From: Daphnia carinata
Lineage: Eukaryota; Arthropoda; Branchiopoda; Diplostraca; Daphniidae
Direction: 5' to 3'
DNA: 64,000 nucleotides
Assembly: GCF_022539665.2 (NCBI RefSeq)
Contig: NC_081335.1
Span: 1,488,001 to 1,552,000 of the forward strand
How positions within the stretch are numbered: position 1 is the stretch's first letter; every line of letters begins with the position of its first letter. The translations under genes were made by a program, and so were the position numbers. Under the pieces are notes generated by a model. The model did no database searches and was not told the origin of the DNA. It saw only the letters and a list, made by a program, of their open reading frames with translations. Shown piece by piece: positions 11,901 to 25,500 of the stretch.

Positions 11901-14900
11901 TCCATAGCCGACAGTGCCAGCGAAAGCAGCGAGACCTATCCCATCAGCGAGAAGCTTGCGAGTCTGTGCTATCGAAGCTCATTACGGAAGATGATAAATT
12001 CAAATTCGGTGCCAACAAGATTTTCTTCCGCGCTGGCCAGGTGGCGTACTTGGAAAAGCGCCGAACAGACAAATTACGCGCTTGTGGAATCCTAATTCAG
12101 CGAATGATTCGTGGCTGGTTCTATCGAAAACGTTACCTGAAGTTGCGCCTTGCAGTTGTTGGCGTCCAACGGTTTTGCCGCGGTCATTTGGCTCGTCGTA
12201 AAGCTCAGCACTTGAGAGAGACCCGATCAGCTATTACTATTCAAAGACATGTACGAGGGTTCCTCCAACGGCGCTCCTACACTCGTCTTCGAGAAACCGT
12301 TCTCGGCCTGCAGACTTACAGTCGTGGATTTCTGGCTCGGAAGAGATACCTGCAGTTGGTGTGCAATGCCAAAGCAGTTCTTATTCAAAAAATGGTTCGT
12401 GGTTTTTTGGCTCGTCGACGGTACGTTCGTGCACGCAAGAGCATCGTTTTGTTGCAATGTTGCTGGCGTCGTTGGCTTGCCCGCCGACAGTACAAAGCTC
12501 TGCGTGTTGAAGCCCGTTCGATTGAACACGTGAAGAATCTCAACAAGGGCTTGGAGAACAAAATCATATCCATGCAGCAGAAGATTGAAGAGATGAATAA
12601 AGAACTGATTCCTCTTCGTCAGAAACAAAATGACTACGCGGAATTGAAAATTCAATGTGAGGCTAACCGTGGTCTAGCCAACGAACTGAAATTCTCTGTC
12701 GGGCGAATAGGCGAACTGGAATTGCTGGTCAACCAGTTGCAAACCCAACTAGATCGCGAAAGGGATGAAAAGATGGATCTTGTACTAGAACGTGAACGAT
12801 TAGATAAACAAAACGAGGAACTGAATAGTCGAATAGACAATATGCAAAAAGAACTTTTGAATTCGGCGGAAACGAACCAAACTCGCAGCCAGGAAGCAGA
12901 AGATGCCATCAAACGAAGGCTTGATCAAGAGCGAGCCATTCTAGCTCAAGAATATGATCAGGAACGAGCAGCCTATCAGAAACTGTTGCAGGATTATCAT
13001 GCAATGGAAGAACGAATGGAAGAGGCGGAAAGAGAACTTGAAAGGTTGCGTGAAGAGCCGGGCAAAACGAGCAAGAGCGGAACTATTCGTGGCCATTCTC
13101 GTAATGCATCGAATGTCAGCACGCTCAGCAATACCAGTGAATTGATTGCCGATCCTGAAGACGATGGTGGCTATGGATCTGTTCGCCTTGTGCCAAATCG
13201 TTCAGACAGTGAAGACGTTGGTTTAGTACTGAAATTACAACAACGACTGAAGACTGTTGAAAAGGACAAGGCAACGCTGGCCACTCGAGTTGAGGAATTA
13301 GAGCGTGAAAGTCCAACAGCTGATGTTAGGCGAGCTCAGGACATGATTCGCTTACAAGAGCTAGAAATGGAAAATGCCAAAATTAAAGAGGACCTGAAAA
13401 ATCTTCGTCGGCAATCAGCAACAGAACATGAGGGTCACCTGTCCCGCAGTCCGGATATGTTAATGAGTCAATTCGATGCCATGTCCGATGAATTAGATCG
13501 CCGTCGCGAGGAATGCATTCAATTGCGAACTGTTTTGGCTAATACCACTTTAGGAGGTGAGCTCGGTGAGCAAACGACATTGAATGCATCACGACTTAAC
13601 GGAGGCGAGCCGTTCGCAGAAGACAATGAGATTTTGCTAGCATTCGAGACTCAGAAACGTATCATACGACATTTGGAGAATGAACTACAGGAAGAGAAGG
13701 CGGCATCTCAACGCAAGCTTCAAATTGAACGGGACGAAGTGGAACGTCTTCGAATTGACAATGAAAGGCAGGCTAAAGTTTTAGCTGGAGCTTTACATCG
13801 TACACCGCAAGGTCAAACGGACGCAGTGATGCAGCATGAAATTTCTCGACTCACGGCAGACAATTTGGATTTACAAGAAAAGAACGATCTTCTTAGCGAG
13901 CAACTAAAAAAATACAGGTCTCAAGTGAAGCTATCAAAAAAGATGAAGCAGGATGGTTTAATTACAGAACAGCAAGAGACATCTCAAGAAGTGCATGAAA
14001 CTGTTCATTCCAGTCGTAGAACTGAAAGAAGCGAATCGCTGCCAGTTGTTCGCAAAAAGGACATCAACTACCTTGGAATGTTTGATTTCAACATTGGCGA
14101 TGAGAAGCAAATCGCAAGAAATCTCGTTTATGGTGAGTTCCTTCTTTGCATAGTTCGTGATTTTTCTGCTAATGTTCTCGCATCTTTGTTTTTAGAACTG
14201 AAACCTCGCGTTGCGTCAACTCTCTTGCCAGGCCTTCCTGCCTACATCATCTTCATGTGTGTTCGGCACGCAGATTATATCAACAATGACGAGAAAATTC
14301 GTTCTTTCTTAACTCTTATCATCAACGCCATTCGCCGGTTGATTAAAAAACGTTATGAGGATCTAGACACGTCCGTTGTCTGGTTAGTCAACACGTGCAG
14401 ACTTCTACATAGTCTAAAACAATACAGCGGAGAGAAGGTACGCTTTTTTACTTGTTTTTGATGTTTTTATTATTTATTATTAATAATATAATAAATTTAC
14501 AGACTTTTCAAGAGGAGAACACCCCGAAACAAAATGAACAATGCTTGCGCAATTTTGATTTGTCGGAGTATAGACAAGTTCTTAGCGATATTGCTGTATG
14601 GATCTATCAGGTGAGCTTTTATTGTAAGCGTTTTATTGGAACATTTCATCATTTCATTTGTTGTTAGGCCGTTATCAAATTCATGGAAGAACGCGTTCAA
14701 CAACTCATAGTTACTGCCGTGTTGGAGCATGAAGCTATTTCTGGCCTTTCTAGTCACAAACAACCAGTTGGACAAAGCGGCAGAACAAGGTAATTGATAT
14801 CATAAAATCAGCCATAATTTTCTAGTCCTAACGTTCAAATAAATAAAGATCGGGCTCAACGAGAGACACTACAAGTCCGGTTGATCCTCAAGAGGCAATA

Positions 14901-15564
14901 GCTCATTTGCTGCGAGAGTTGACCATTTTCCATCAAGTGTTGCAGTTGTATGGCGTAGACCCACCACTTATAGCCCAAGCCTTCCGCCAGGTACTGATAG
15001 AAACCCAGAATCTTTGTCAGCAGCCAAGTAATCTTGATATTCTTTCAGGTGTTTTATTATATTTGTGCGTGCGCGTTAAACAACCTCCTGCTGCGCAAAG
15101 AAATGTGCCACTGGTCCAAAGGCATTCAAATCCGTTACAATATTTCTCACTTGGAGCAATGGGTGCGTGACCAACATATTCATGGACAAGACACGATGAG
15201 TGCTTCTATTGCTGACACGTTGCAGCCCATCATCCAAGCTGCCCAGTTGCTTCAAGCACGGAAATCAGATGATGATGTCACTAACATCTGCGCCATGTGT
15301 TCGCGATTAACAAGTGCCCAGATCATAAAAATACTAAATCTCTATACTCCAGCGGACGAACTGGAGGATCGTATCCCGATCAGTTTTATCCGCAAAGTCC
15401 AAGAAGAACTTCAAAAAAGGAACGATCCCCAAGCGCAGAGCAAGTTGTTGATGGACACAAAACACGCATTCACAGTACGATTCCCGTACAGTCCTTCTTC
15501 AATCAAATTAGAAGATATTGACATTCCAGCAGTTCTGAACTTGCCCATGTTGAAAAAAGTTTAA
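8953..15564 (+). CDS. didum: Myosin V heavy chain (unconventional myosin, didum/Myo5-like), complete
   Basis: Twelve coding exons: 8953-8979, 9439-9543, 9611-9779, 9839-9986, 10046-10202, 10267-11743, 11808-14132, 14196-14437, 14503-14610, 14668-14789, 14849-14990 and 15049-15564. All phases agree and give 1845 residues, the usual class V length. It is a processive actin motor that carries vesicles, organelles and RNPs. Motor domain: P-loop GESGAGKT at about 161-168, switch II region [15 protein letters not shown], actin-binding [17 protein letters not shown]. Six consecutive IQ motifs lie at about 785-930 (from [16 protein letters not shown] to [16 protein letters not shown]). Coiled coils run to about 1380, interrupted by a Ser/Gly/Asp-rich stretch. 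The C-terminal DIL cargo-binding domain includes [18 protein letters not shown]. The initiator ATG begins a 9-codon exon followed by a 459-nt intron. No breaks seen. Confidence 0.97.
8980..9438 (+). other. Myosin V intron 1
   Basis: A 459-nt intron after the ninth codon, much longer than this gene's other introns (about 57-66 nt). It is A/T-rich. I see no exon in it; first introns often hold regulatory elements, but none is visible. Confidence 0.8.
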
Positions 15565-16423
15565 GTTTATCGTTCGAAAAGACGCGGCGTTCTCGTATAT
15601 ATCGAAGCATTCCATTTGGTGATGGCATTGAACGAAGAATTTTGGTACTAGGCGCCCAAGTTTGTCGAAGCCAAAATGCTATTCTTTGTTCTACGTGAAA
15701 ATATTAAGAACTGGTTTCTGATTTGTTGGTAAGCCAAACGAGTTGGAGAACAAGAGTGCAATATTGGTGCAAAAAAGATAAAGATCTGCCGATGTTCTGC
15801 CGAAGTTACCGTCAATTATTCGAAAATTCTACTCACGATCTCTGCAAAAAGAAAAGAGAAAGAAAAACTGAAAAAAATATTGCTACTTACAAATCACTCT
15901 ATCCTTGTAGAGTACGCAGCTATTCGACAAGGTCGTTTCTTCATTCCAAATCCAAAGATGCTATGTCTTGTTTTTTTCTTCATCAATATAGTTCTTCGCT
16001 CGTTTTTTTCCTAGTTACTGTATAATTTCCCATGTTCTGTTAGGCACCTAATGGGCACCCCACGTTATCAGAGCCCATTAAATTAAAGTCGTTCACCTTT
16101 TTTGTTGTCTTTTCAATCCTATTTAATTGAAATACATATTTGTGATGGAAAGAAATGATAGTATGGCTGTTCCTTCTGTAGTTCATCAACGATTTTCGCA
16201 GTTCTGGTTAAATGTTAGCAGCGATTATTGTACAAAATACTTAAGTAATTCTACGTTTGCTAAAACGATTCATATTTTCTGAAGCTGATAGTTTTTCCCT
16301 TGCCTTTGGTAGAATGAGCAATCAGTCGAAACTTCTATAGATCCTATTACCTTCAAGTTTGCATCGTGCTTCGTATTTTAAAGTTTCGTCACGAGCGCTG
16401 GCACAACGTCATAAAGATCGGTC

Positions 16424-16429
16424 AATAAA
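16424..16429 (+). terminator. Candidate polyadenylation signal of myosin V gene
   Basis: AATAAA occurs 860 nt downstream of the myosin V stop codon. This would make a 3' UTR of roughly 0.88 kb. No earlier canonical AATAAA was noticed. Confidence 0.45.
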
Positions 16430-16449
16430 ATAATTAGACAATTCTTCCC

Positions 16450-19400
16450 TACACATAAGCAAACTGAGCTTTGCTTACAAGCCAATCACTAGGTAACGTG
16501 CGTTTCCAACAACATAAAGTTCCATTAGCTGCTGCATTTTCTGTCTTTCTCTAAGGTTATAATGTAGAGGAAAAAAATACGTGATCCAAGCCGTTGTTAA
16601 ACAAGACGAACGAGATATCAATCTATATAATGGACTTGCTCCCCCGCTCGTGTAGGGTATCATACTTAATAGGCATGAAGACCTTTGAGTAGCTCGTTGG
16701 TTAAGTGAATCCATCTTCTCAATCACCTCGTCGACGCAGTAATTATTATTCCAGATTGGTTGTTTTAATCCAACAGGAAAACCAGTAAGATATTGTGCCA
16801 GCTGTTCGGCACGTGTAATGAAAAAAGAAAAAGTATGAAATTACCTCTAAGGTTTTAGTTCTGAGTATTTAACAGCCTTGTAATGTCATTAACGGCTGGA
16901 AGCCTTTGGCAAGTTTAAGCTGATAATTTGGTAGTGAAAGTGTCTGGCTCTTTTCAAAATCAAACCCTTCCCTTGGAAAATAAAGTTTTCAACAGGATCC
17001 GCACCCATCCTTTTCCACCTGTCTGTGTTTCACATTAAGTTGTAAATTCCTTGATTTCAGCCAGAATTTCGCAGAGCAAAGTTTTCGAAATAACCAGCGC
17101 AAGAAAAGCAACAGAGGAGATGTACAGCGTTTATGTACAAACGAAAGGTAAGGATTAATTTAAGACACGAATCAGATTTTCTTTTTTGTCAAAAGAAACC
17201 ATAAGATTGGAAAACGTCACGTGAAAAACGGAGGAAAGGTGAGAAAGGATGGAGAAGGAAGGGGACGCAATTAGTATACTTTACCTTTGAAAAAGGTGTT
17301 TGAAAAAAGGGGCAGAGTAATCAACTATAGTTGCCACGTCTCTAAAGATATTTAAGGTCATTACAGTTTTGCTATTCACACTTTAACGTTCTCATTCCAC
17401 GTACAGTGTTTTTCCATTTTCTCGAATAGCCGGTAAGTTCTGCTTTATGTAAAATGTAATAGACTTAAATCGTATCCCATTTAGGACGATGGCTCTTTGT
17501 TTTCCGTATCAAAGTTCAAAAAAATTTAGTTGTCCAGTACAATATGTACAACATTATCGAACTTTCGAGGACCCAAATGATTTTTGAATGAAGCCCAATG
17601 GCCAATTGACATGGATTTGCGCTTTTGGTGACAGCAGGGCTTTTAGAATCAACAAACTACTGAATCCCTGGTGAATCACCGGAATACCTTATCCAACTCA
17701 TCCGCCCAGCTGAAAACCCCCCAAAAAACTTTTTTTTTATTACGTAAAACAGTGCTAGTAAATCTTCTCAGTCACGCTATCGCTTTCGGCAGTTTAGCAT
17801 ACGCTAATCGTTAAACTATTGTCATGCAACAGCAAGATTATTCTATACAATGTCTAGCCAAGAATCCGTAGAGTCGAATGACATACCAAAACACAGGTTC
17901 CTCGTTTCATCGCGTGAAAGCTGCCGGTTAAGTTTATGCATGCAAGAAATGATTTATTTGTTCAACTACGGTTAGCAATAGCACATCGAATTTTGTTTGC
18001 GTGTGTGGGGATAAGTTTTAGCATACCCTCCCGGATCTAAAACGGCGTTTTGTTGACAGTTGGATTATTTCGATTGACAAAGAACACTCTTCAGCTTTTC
18101 AATGCCGAAAAATGGAGATCTCGAAAAGGCAAGGAAGAATGGGCCTTCTTAACATGCCTTCAGATTTCAAATTAAATTGGATTTTGCGTCTATTCCGTGT
18201 TGACGAAATTCCCATACACGAGAGGCACTTATGGCTAATTGGCTCCCATTTTAGTGCGATTTTTCTTTTCTTACTTGCCTACTACTTGCACAACGTAAAT
18301 TGAGGCTATCAGATTGCGAAAGCTATTTCAAGCCAACCCACGTTATAATGTCATTTTTATTTATAGAAATGGGCCTTTCTCGGCAACAAGATATTGACTG
18401 GACTAAACAATATCAGATCAATTCAGCTCTAAAATTCGTCTAAATATAGCTGACGCTCAAAAAAGAAACGATATCCGGTGGCTTGTAATCGTTCAACGAC
18501 TCGCTTCGCATTTGAATGACGAGCGTGACAAAATCGAAGACGCGTGAGTAGCCTTTTGTTACTTTCGTTCAAGTCAAGGTTGTTATTCTTGTCTGAATAC
18601 GACATGGTTCACCGGTCTCTGACGTATTGTTGCAAAAGAGGCAATATTTCAAAATAGGACAGTAAAAGTTTGTGTTAATATTGTGTCAACTAAAAAATAA
18701 CCAGAAATTAACATAAAATAATAATGTGGCTGATAGCAACTTATCCGGCTACGCTCGGTGTCAACATCAATATTTCATCGCGTGTCACTTTATTAGGTCA
18801 TCGAACGTTACCGCCCTACCGAAAGCTTTTAAATATCCTGTCTATTATTGAGCATTCGATTAACCTAGTGACCAAAGCGCTCAGCTTTTACCTAGTAGGT
18901 GGGAGGGTGGCTAGGAAGTACTTCCGCTCAGAGACGCTAATCAACCAGAACAAACGATGTCCTGGGTAAAAAAATGCAGGTAAAAACGTTTACACCGCCC
19001 ATCACGACTGATCCTCCCAGCAACTTTTTTTTTCACCTACATCCATATTTGATTACCTTATGTTGTTATTTTGGCTGGGTACTAAAGTTAGTCACTATCC
19101 GTTGTTATATGATATTCATGATGGGTTTACGAACCATGTTACACAGGTAATGACGGGTCAGGGCGCACGCGCTTCCGTATCACTGATCATCTGTAACATA
19201 AATTTAGCCCAAACGTTGACGTCTGATGTGTTGCCAGCATCTAATTTCCACTATGCCTGCATCAGGTAATCTCGATTACAAGTGATGCGATTGAAGCATA
19301 TGCTCGATAAGCACTTAAGTGGAAACACGGTTGCGGGAAAGCAAAAAAAATCAAACAAAAGACACTACTCGAAGTAGATACATGGCTGAAGAGAGTTATT

Positions 19401-22200
19401 TTCTATCTTAAAATGATAATAAAAATTGAATGATCAAACAGTTACAAACAGTACAGTAAACAAAGTCACGTGATTGAAATGTTTACCTGTACAAGTGTTC
19501 AGTTATATAATACATATGTAATCATTATTCGAACGGCTGAAAGCTATACGTTAACCTGAAATAAACATAGCCTAATCGTTGCACAATAGCAGATAGGAAA
19601 TGTTATTGAACAGAACAAAAGAAATCTAATTCTTGTTTGTTGCTTTTTGTTTAGAAGGATGTGCCTGCCAAAACAGCGAGTGGGCGTTGGGAAGCTATTG
19701 CATTTATTTTTGCTGGAATTCCAGTTCTTTCGCAAGAAAAGCTTCTTTACGAAACAAACTATAATCTTTACAATTCACAATGGCGCGGGATTTGTCGATC
19801 AAGGTGTCCACGATTTATAGGTTTAACGTCGGCAGAAATAGCAAGCGAATCGCTTCACTCCAAATGGTAAGAATCCCTTTGACTTTTCAATAAAATCGTC
19901 TTACATAATGGATGTCTTGTGGTACTATGAAATAAAGAGACAGCGCTCACTAAAAGACAAAAGCTTGCGGTGATGGATGGCTCCCGGTTGAAGCATCCAT
20001 CTACATCTATGAATTAGGTGGCTGCATTTTGATTAGACTTCTCCAACGGACTCCCCGAAAAATGTAGCAATAAAGAACCTTGAGAGCCACACCACCGTCA
20101 TTTGTCATTTCCGGTCACTTAATGGACTCATAAGCCAAAGGGGGGAGTGTCAGACAATAGGCAAGTGAATATAGGACTATAAAAAGAACGGGATGGAAAA
20201 TAGGAGGTATCATACCAGGCGCTACACATCCAAAAAAAAAGGGACCTGTGTACATAAACGTATATATGTTCTGCTGGTCAGAGTAATTAATTAAAAGTTA
20301 CCAGGGAACATGCCATGTCTTAACAAAACCAACTATCATTTGCCCCATTTCTTTTACTTATAACATCTTTGGGTGTAAGACGTCATAAGTCGAAGGCAGA
20401 TAACGAGGACGAGGTCGTCCTGTCAAAACGATGCAACTTTTCATCCGAACAAAGAAGGAAGACAACAAACTTGAAAAACAAATATGTATATATCTTTTTC
20501 ACCTCCTGATGATATGTATGCATAATGTACGTATTTATGGGCTGAGTTGAGGAGCAGGAGCCTTACCCTGCTCACCAAAACATTGTTATTAGCTCGGGTT
20601 TTTTCCTTGTAATTTGTTGACTTCAAAATTTGGCATGAAGATGTTTGGGGCGGATGCTCGTGTGTTTTGAAGCAGTAAACTAAGCTATGATGTGTATAAA
20701 GCGTGATGGGCAATTAATAGTAATGTTGAAAGCCATCATTTCTCATCAACTCTTGACTCACGTGAGCTAAAGCCACTAGACAGGTAGTAATTATCTTTTG
20801 TATATAATCTCTGATTTCCACAGTAACCAGCATAATGCCCGTGTGATTAGCTGATGCTCCGTCAGGTGTGCCTAATCATTATTTCCTACCTTCATGCCCG
20901 TGTTCCCAAAGCTTGTCAAAACGTGACATTCAGGGAACAGCTAGAATAAGTCAGAAATGCCCACTAGTTTGAAACTGTTGAATAATTAAAATACTTGGAA
21001 AATTAAAATGCATAGTGACACCTATTCGACAAGATGTTCGAATGTATAAAAAAGACCAACTCCTCACCAAGTTTTATTTTTATCGCTATAGATGGTGATT
21101 AAGTTCGTGGAGAACATATTTTCCTCCCTCCATCAAGATCAGCTAACTTTAAACGAAAATTATAATGGATGAAAGAACCCGGCCTGCGAAAGTTTTGACT
21201 TGCAACTTTTTCTCCACAGACTTTTCGTCAGATGATAGAGCGGCGATTATTCGTTTCCGGCCCTGCTGGGCATTTACTTCCACCTTTTAATAGCATTTTG
21301 AAATCCTGCGGAATACGAGCGTAAGATATCAGGCAAATTCTCCCTCAATGTGAAAACATTTTTTTTTTAAAGGGAAATTAAAATTCTTTAGAACATCCTG
21401 TACCCAAGAAGCTTCTATAACACTTACTTATACTTGTCATTTAGGCAAATTGGCGATGGAAATACACCGCCGTTCGATTTGCATTGGCAATAGAACTCGA
21501 AGATTTTTTTTGACCGATTTCTATGCGATACAAAGCAGAGCCGACGTTGAACGTGTACTAAAAGATTAGCTTTACATCGGTTAAAAATTTATGCGCTTTT
21601 TGCGTGCATATGTGGCATAGAAGTTGCCAGTTTTACGTAATAAGAAAAAAAGGGGGAGGAAGGGCGAGAAAGCTATATCCTTTATCGCACCCATTCCCTT
21701 TTAGAGAATTTGTTTAGTTGCTTTCGTTTCTTTGGTGTAGTAAGGTGCAAAAAGTTGTCCTTTTCGATAATGGGCCATTTACAGGAAAGATCATTTAGCA
21801 TATTGTTTTGTGCAGTAAACTTGGATTTAGAGCCCCCCCTATTCACACAAGGTAAGAGGCTATTGCATTTTGACCACCATCAGGGAAATAGGATGAAAGG
21901 TTTTAGCCATATAAGTTGAAACTCCTTGACTTTTTACGCTTGATGGAGATCATATATATATATATAGATAGGTTTTTTTCCTTTTTCACCTAAGGTTTGT
22001 TAATATTACATGGGGGGTGTCTACGTGCGATAAAGAACGTCATCGGCGCGGCTATACGACTCAGAAGGTGGGAACATCGGTTGGCACTCACGGAGCAGTC
22101 GCACTAACTGTTGCCTTCTCCGACTGGCAGCGAACGCACTGACCGCAGCCAGAGCAGAAAACGGCGCGCGGGAGCAGAAGAGTCTAGTAACATACGGTGG
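16450..22200. other. Long stretch without a recognisable gene
   Basis: About 5.7 kb with only short open frames (under 95 codons). None has family similarity I recognise or splice-compatible neighbours. Isolated TATA-like strings occur (near 20177 and 21045), but nothing around them supports a gene. It may hold distal regulation of the peptide gene, non-coding RNA, or a fast-evolving gene I cannot see. Confidence 0.5.
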
Positions 22201-22206
22201 AGGGCT

Positions 22207-22213
22207 TATATAG
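22207..22213 (+). promoter_or_regulatory. Candidate TATA box of the secreted-peptide gene
   Basis: TATATAG lies about 375 bp before the start codon of the secreted precursor, in a locally more G/C-rich stretch (about 22040-22320). This is the best core promoter candidate I see upstream of that gene. The start site itself cannot be fixed from sequence alone. Confidence 0.4.
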
Positions 22214-22583
22214 TGTGCATACTCTCTCGCTATCGGAACGAATAGCTTCCCAGTCGACGGTCTCTGTTAGAAGACAAGTCCTCCTCGTCGACGGCTCACC
22301 CATTTGACATTACGCTGACGGTTACAGTTGCTACAACAGTCGTTTCTCTTTCACTTACATTCAAAAGAAGGGCAGAAAAGTAGGAAGTAACAAGTGTTTT
22401 CTTGATTGTCAGTCCTCAACGTTTTTTTTTTTCGCACTCCATCCAAAGCCGTGACAGGGAGGGAAGCGCTTTGACAAACAAAAGGGCCAATTACATACAA
22501 GCTCAGGGGGAAAAAAAGAAGTTTCCCTATCTCTAGTAATCTTGGCACATCAAACAGCAATCGACACACACGTCTCGCGTATA

Positions 22584-25500
22584 ATGCAGTTGTTCGGTTG
22601 GACCCTTCACTCCTGCTGGATGCTGCTGACAGTCATCTCTGTCTGCTGTTGCGTCGACATCGGCTCCTCCACAGGTAACAAGTAGTTTAATTAACACTAT
22701 TTCCTTTTTTTTTTGCCGTGTTCGTCTTCGATCGCCGAATATCTCGTTAGGTTGAATGTAGCTTTTAAGTTCTTCAAACTTAAGCCTTTTCAAAGAGTAG
22801 CCTAAATTAAATGTTAGGTGGATCAGTCGTTGCTGAAACGATTCGTTTGTTCTCCTCATGCAACATCAAATGGGTTCCCCTTTTTCCTCGACATCAACAA
22901 GCATAATTAAATAAAAACCGTCGACTCGTTAAAATGGATTGAGACAAGAAAATTTAGAACGCAGAGAGATGTTTCCTTTCTGACTTGTTATGCGCACCAG
23001 GCAACGGTTCCACTCGTCTTGTCACGCACGCTATACTACATCATTCTATGTACGGTTCTTCCTAGCTTGCTTACTCATCATTTAGGGTCGAATTAAAAGA
23101 ATGCAGTTGTAAAGAACTGGGCATAAATATGTGTGACTACTTTCGAGGGAAAGCAAAACTGCGTGTTGCACGTCTCAAACATGTTAGGTAAATTAGTAGG
23201 TTCGTGCACTGTTATTGAACCAGCCTGCAAATGGCAGTTCAAACTAAGCCTTATTTTTTTTTTAATAGCGAACCTTAATTGTAGGTGAAATGTCGGGCTA
23301 TTCCAATTTTTCAATGGGTACGAACAATAGAAAGAGGGGGTGGGTTTGCAACAAAGAAGCAGGAGGCGTTCGTTATATTCACGTTCTTTTTATCACGCCA
23401 TTGACACCTTCCTCAAGTTTCTCATTAGGCTTTAGTTAGTAGGCATACTGATTACTTGTGCGAGTTTCAGCATCCATGTCTTCTCATTAACGATGGAGCA
23501 TTTTTCAGTCCGCCTAACACGATGCCATCTGCATACCGTAACACATGTGTATCTTTGTCTCTTTTGTGTTTCAATATTTCTCGTACTCGTTGCACATTAA
23601 AGGATTTTTTTTTTATCATTTGAATATTGGGAGTGAAAAGAAGCAACATTTCAATTCAGGGGGGGGGCATCCTATTCAGTGTGCAAAATACGTCGCACCT
23701 GCACACGTACATCATTCCATGTAATTATGCCAACGATGAGACGTTGTACACACCTACGCACATTCTGCCAGTCGATCAGTGCCCCTGAACTATTCAAAAG
23801 CAAAAACTTTACCTGGTGGTAATGCTAAAATACCCACCTGAATAGGCCATAATAAGCTCATGCACTCACTGCCAAAACTTGCGCGCCATTTACATCGAAT
23901 AAACTTGCACAGGTCGACTGTTTGCTTTGAATAATTCTCGTATGTCAGTTCACCGTGTGGAAACTAAAGATTAAAATTAAAACATTGAAATAGTCGGCCT
24001 TGTTAAACGTATTTTCACGTACGTCATGATCGTTGCAATCAAAACTTTCAGCGGCGAATCGTCCGACCGTGTCCATTTGAAATGAAATTCAATACCGGAT
24101 GGATGGTTTTTTTTTTCGAACAAAGACCATTGAAAAGCAAACGAAAAAAAAAAATGTTAATTTGCGTCTGTGTTTTATTGCGTGACGTATAGGCTGAAAA
24201 CTTTTCGATGAAACAAGACCCTTACTATGACTAAATTATTACGTAGAAAATGTTTTATTGAGGCGAGCATTGGGGTGTGAAAAAAGTGACAGCTGAAAAT
24301 TCTAATAACAAGAAGGGGGGGGGGGGATGGTAAAGGATCCAACTGCAGGCCCCACTTGGCAAGCGGAATATGTGGGGATGTCATTTGCCTGGTAGCGTCA
24401 AGTCATGTGTTTATGGGCAAAAGGTTATTGGCTGAGACGGTTACTGGTTTGATGTAATCAAGATCCCTGGATAGGAGAGGGTTGTAAGTTCACTGAATCT
24501 TACCGTAGATCTAAACCAAACCTGACAAGATTTGCGTGTCACCGGACAAAGATTGTAGAGAGAAGAAAATCCACGAAGAAAGTAAATATATAAACTTGAA
24601 TAAAGAAAAATATTTTTGTTGGTTGCGTGGGCGTCTGCGATGTAGCGGCGCAGAAAAGACATTAGGATAAACGCCAGTTTCCAATCTTTGTTCATATTAG
24701 GGCTACTGCGTATATATCTGAAATGTATTGTTCAACCATGGCACGTAGACCTCTGGAGAGGTATCCCATATTTAGACTTGATTTTCCAGTTTGCCTTACA
24801 GGCCCATCGCTCTCTGACTCGTTGGATTATACGCGGCTACAATCGGCTGCCGAGACTGCGTCCCATAATTTTGGGAACAACCTCTAATTGAATAGACTTC
24901 AACAGCTCAGCTCATTTAGCGCGTTTTTCATGAGGCTATCCTGATTTGTTCCAGTACCGCCTTGTTATCCTTTGTCTAGGATCGTTAGAGTCCTCAGTTG
25001 TGGTTAGAAGAACACAATCGACACAAACTACACTTGGATCTGAAAGACACAGAGATATCCAAGTTTGTGTGTACTAGAAATTCGGGGTTTGAACTTTATG
25101 GAACTCTGGACTTTTCGATGCCCACGTACAATTGTAGATGCGCTTTAGATCTCTCGTTGTTCAAATTTTAAAGAGAGTCAAGAAAACGTTGGATAACGTG
25201 CAGGATGTAAACTCGTGCGAAAGTCACACGAAGCAGACGTGATGAACGTCATACGAGCTTGCGTTTGACAGTCAAGAAAAAAACAAATTAATTAGCGCGG
25301 ATTAGTTTTACGAGGATGTATGTAGAAATTTGAAACGTAACGAACAAACAAAAAAAGATGCATGAACTTTATGTAAAATTCATGGGCATTCAAAAAAATT
25401 GCAGCAGCAAATAAATCAATATGATGCCGTTTGTTGTGTATGAATAGTAACAATAGTCTTAACGAGCTGCAATCATTTAGAAATGAAAGAATGCGTGACC

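Noticed and set aside
16684-16710. AGCTCGTTGGTTAAGT resembling a tRNA A box
   Set aside because: No matching T-arm at the proper distance and no complementary acceptor stem.
18112-18303. 63-codon frame with hydrophobic segment ending LLAYYLHNVN
   Set aside because: Looks a little like a membrane helix, but has no partner exons, no start context of note and no recognised family.
19640-19870. Frame containing RWEAIAFIFAGIPVLSQEK followed by a GTAAGA donor
   Set aside because: I considered an exon, but found no phase-compatible neighbour and no family resemblance.
23660-23670. G-runs (also near 24316 and 33030) as possible quadruplex sites
   Set aside because: Single homopolymer runs without the four spaced G-tracts needed.
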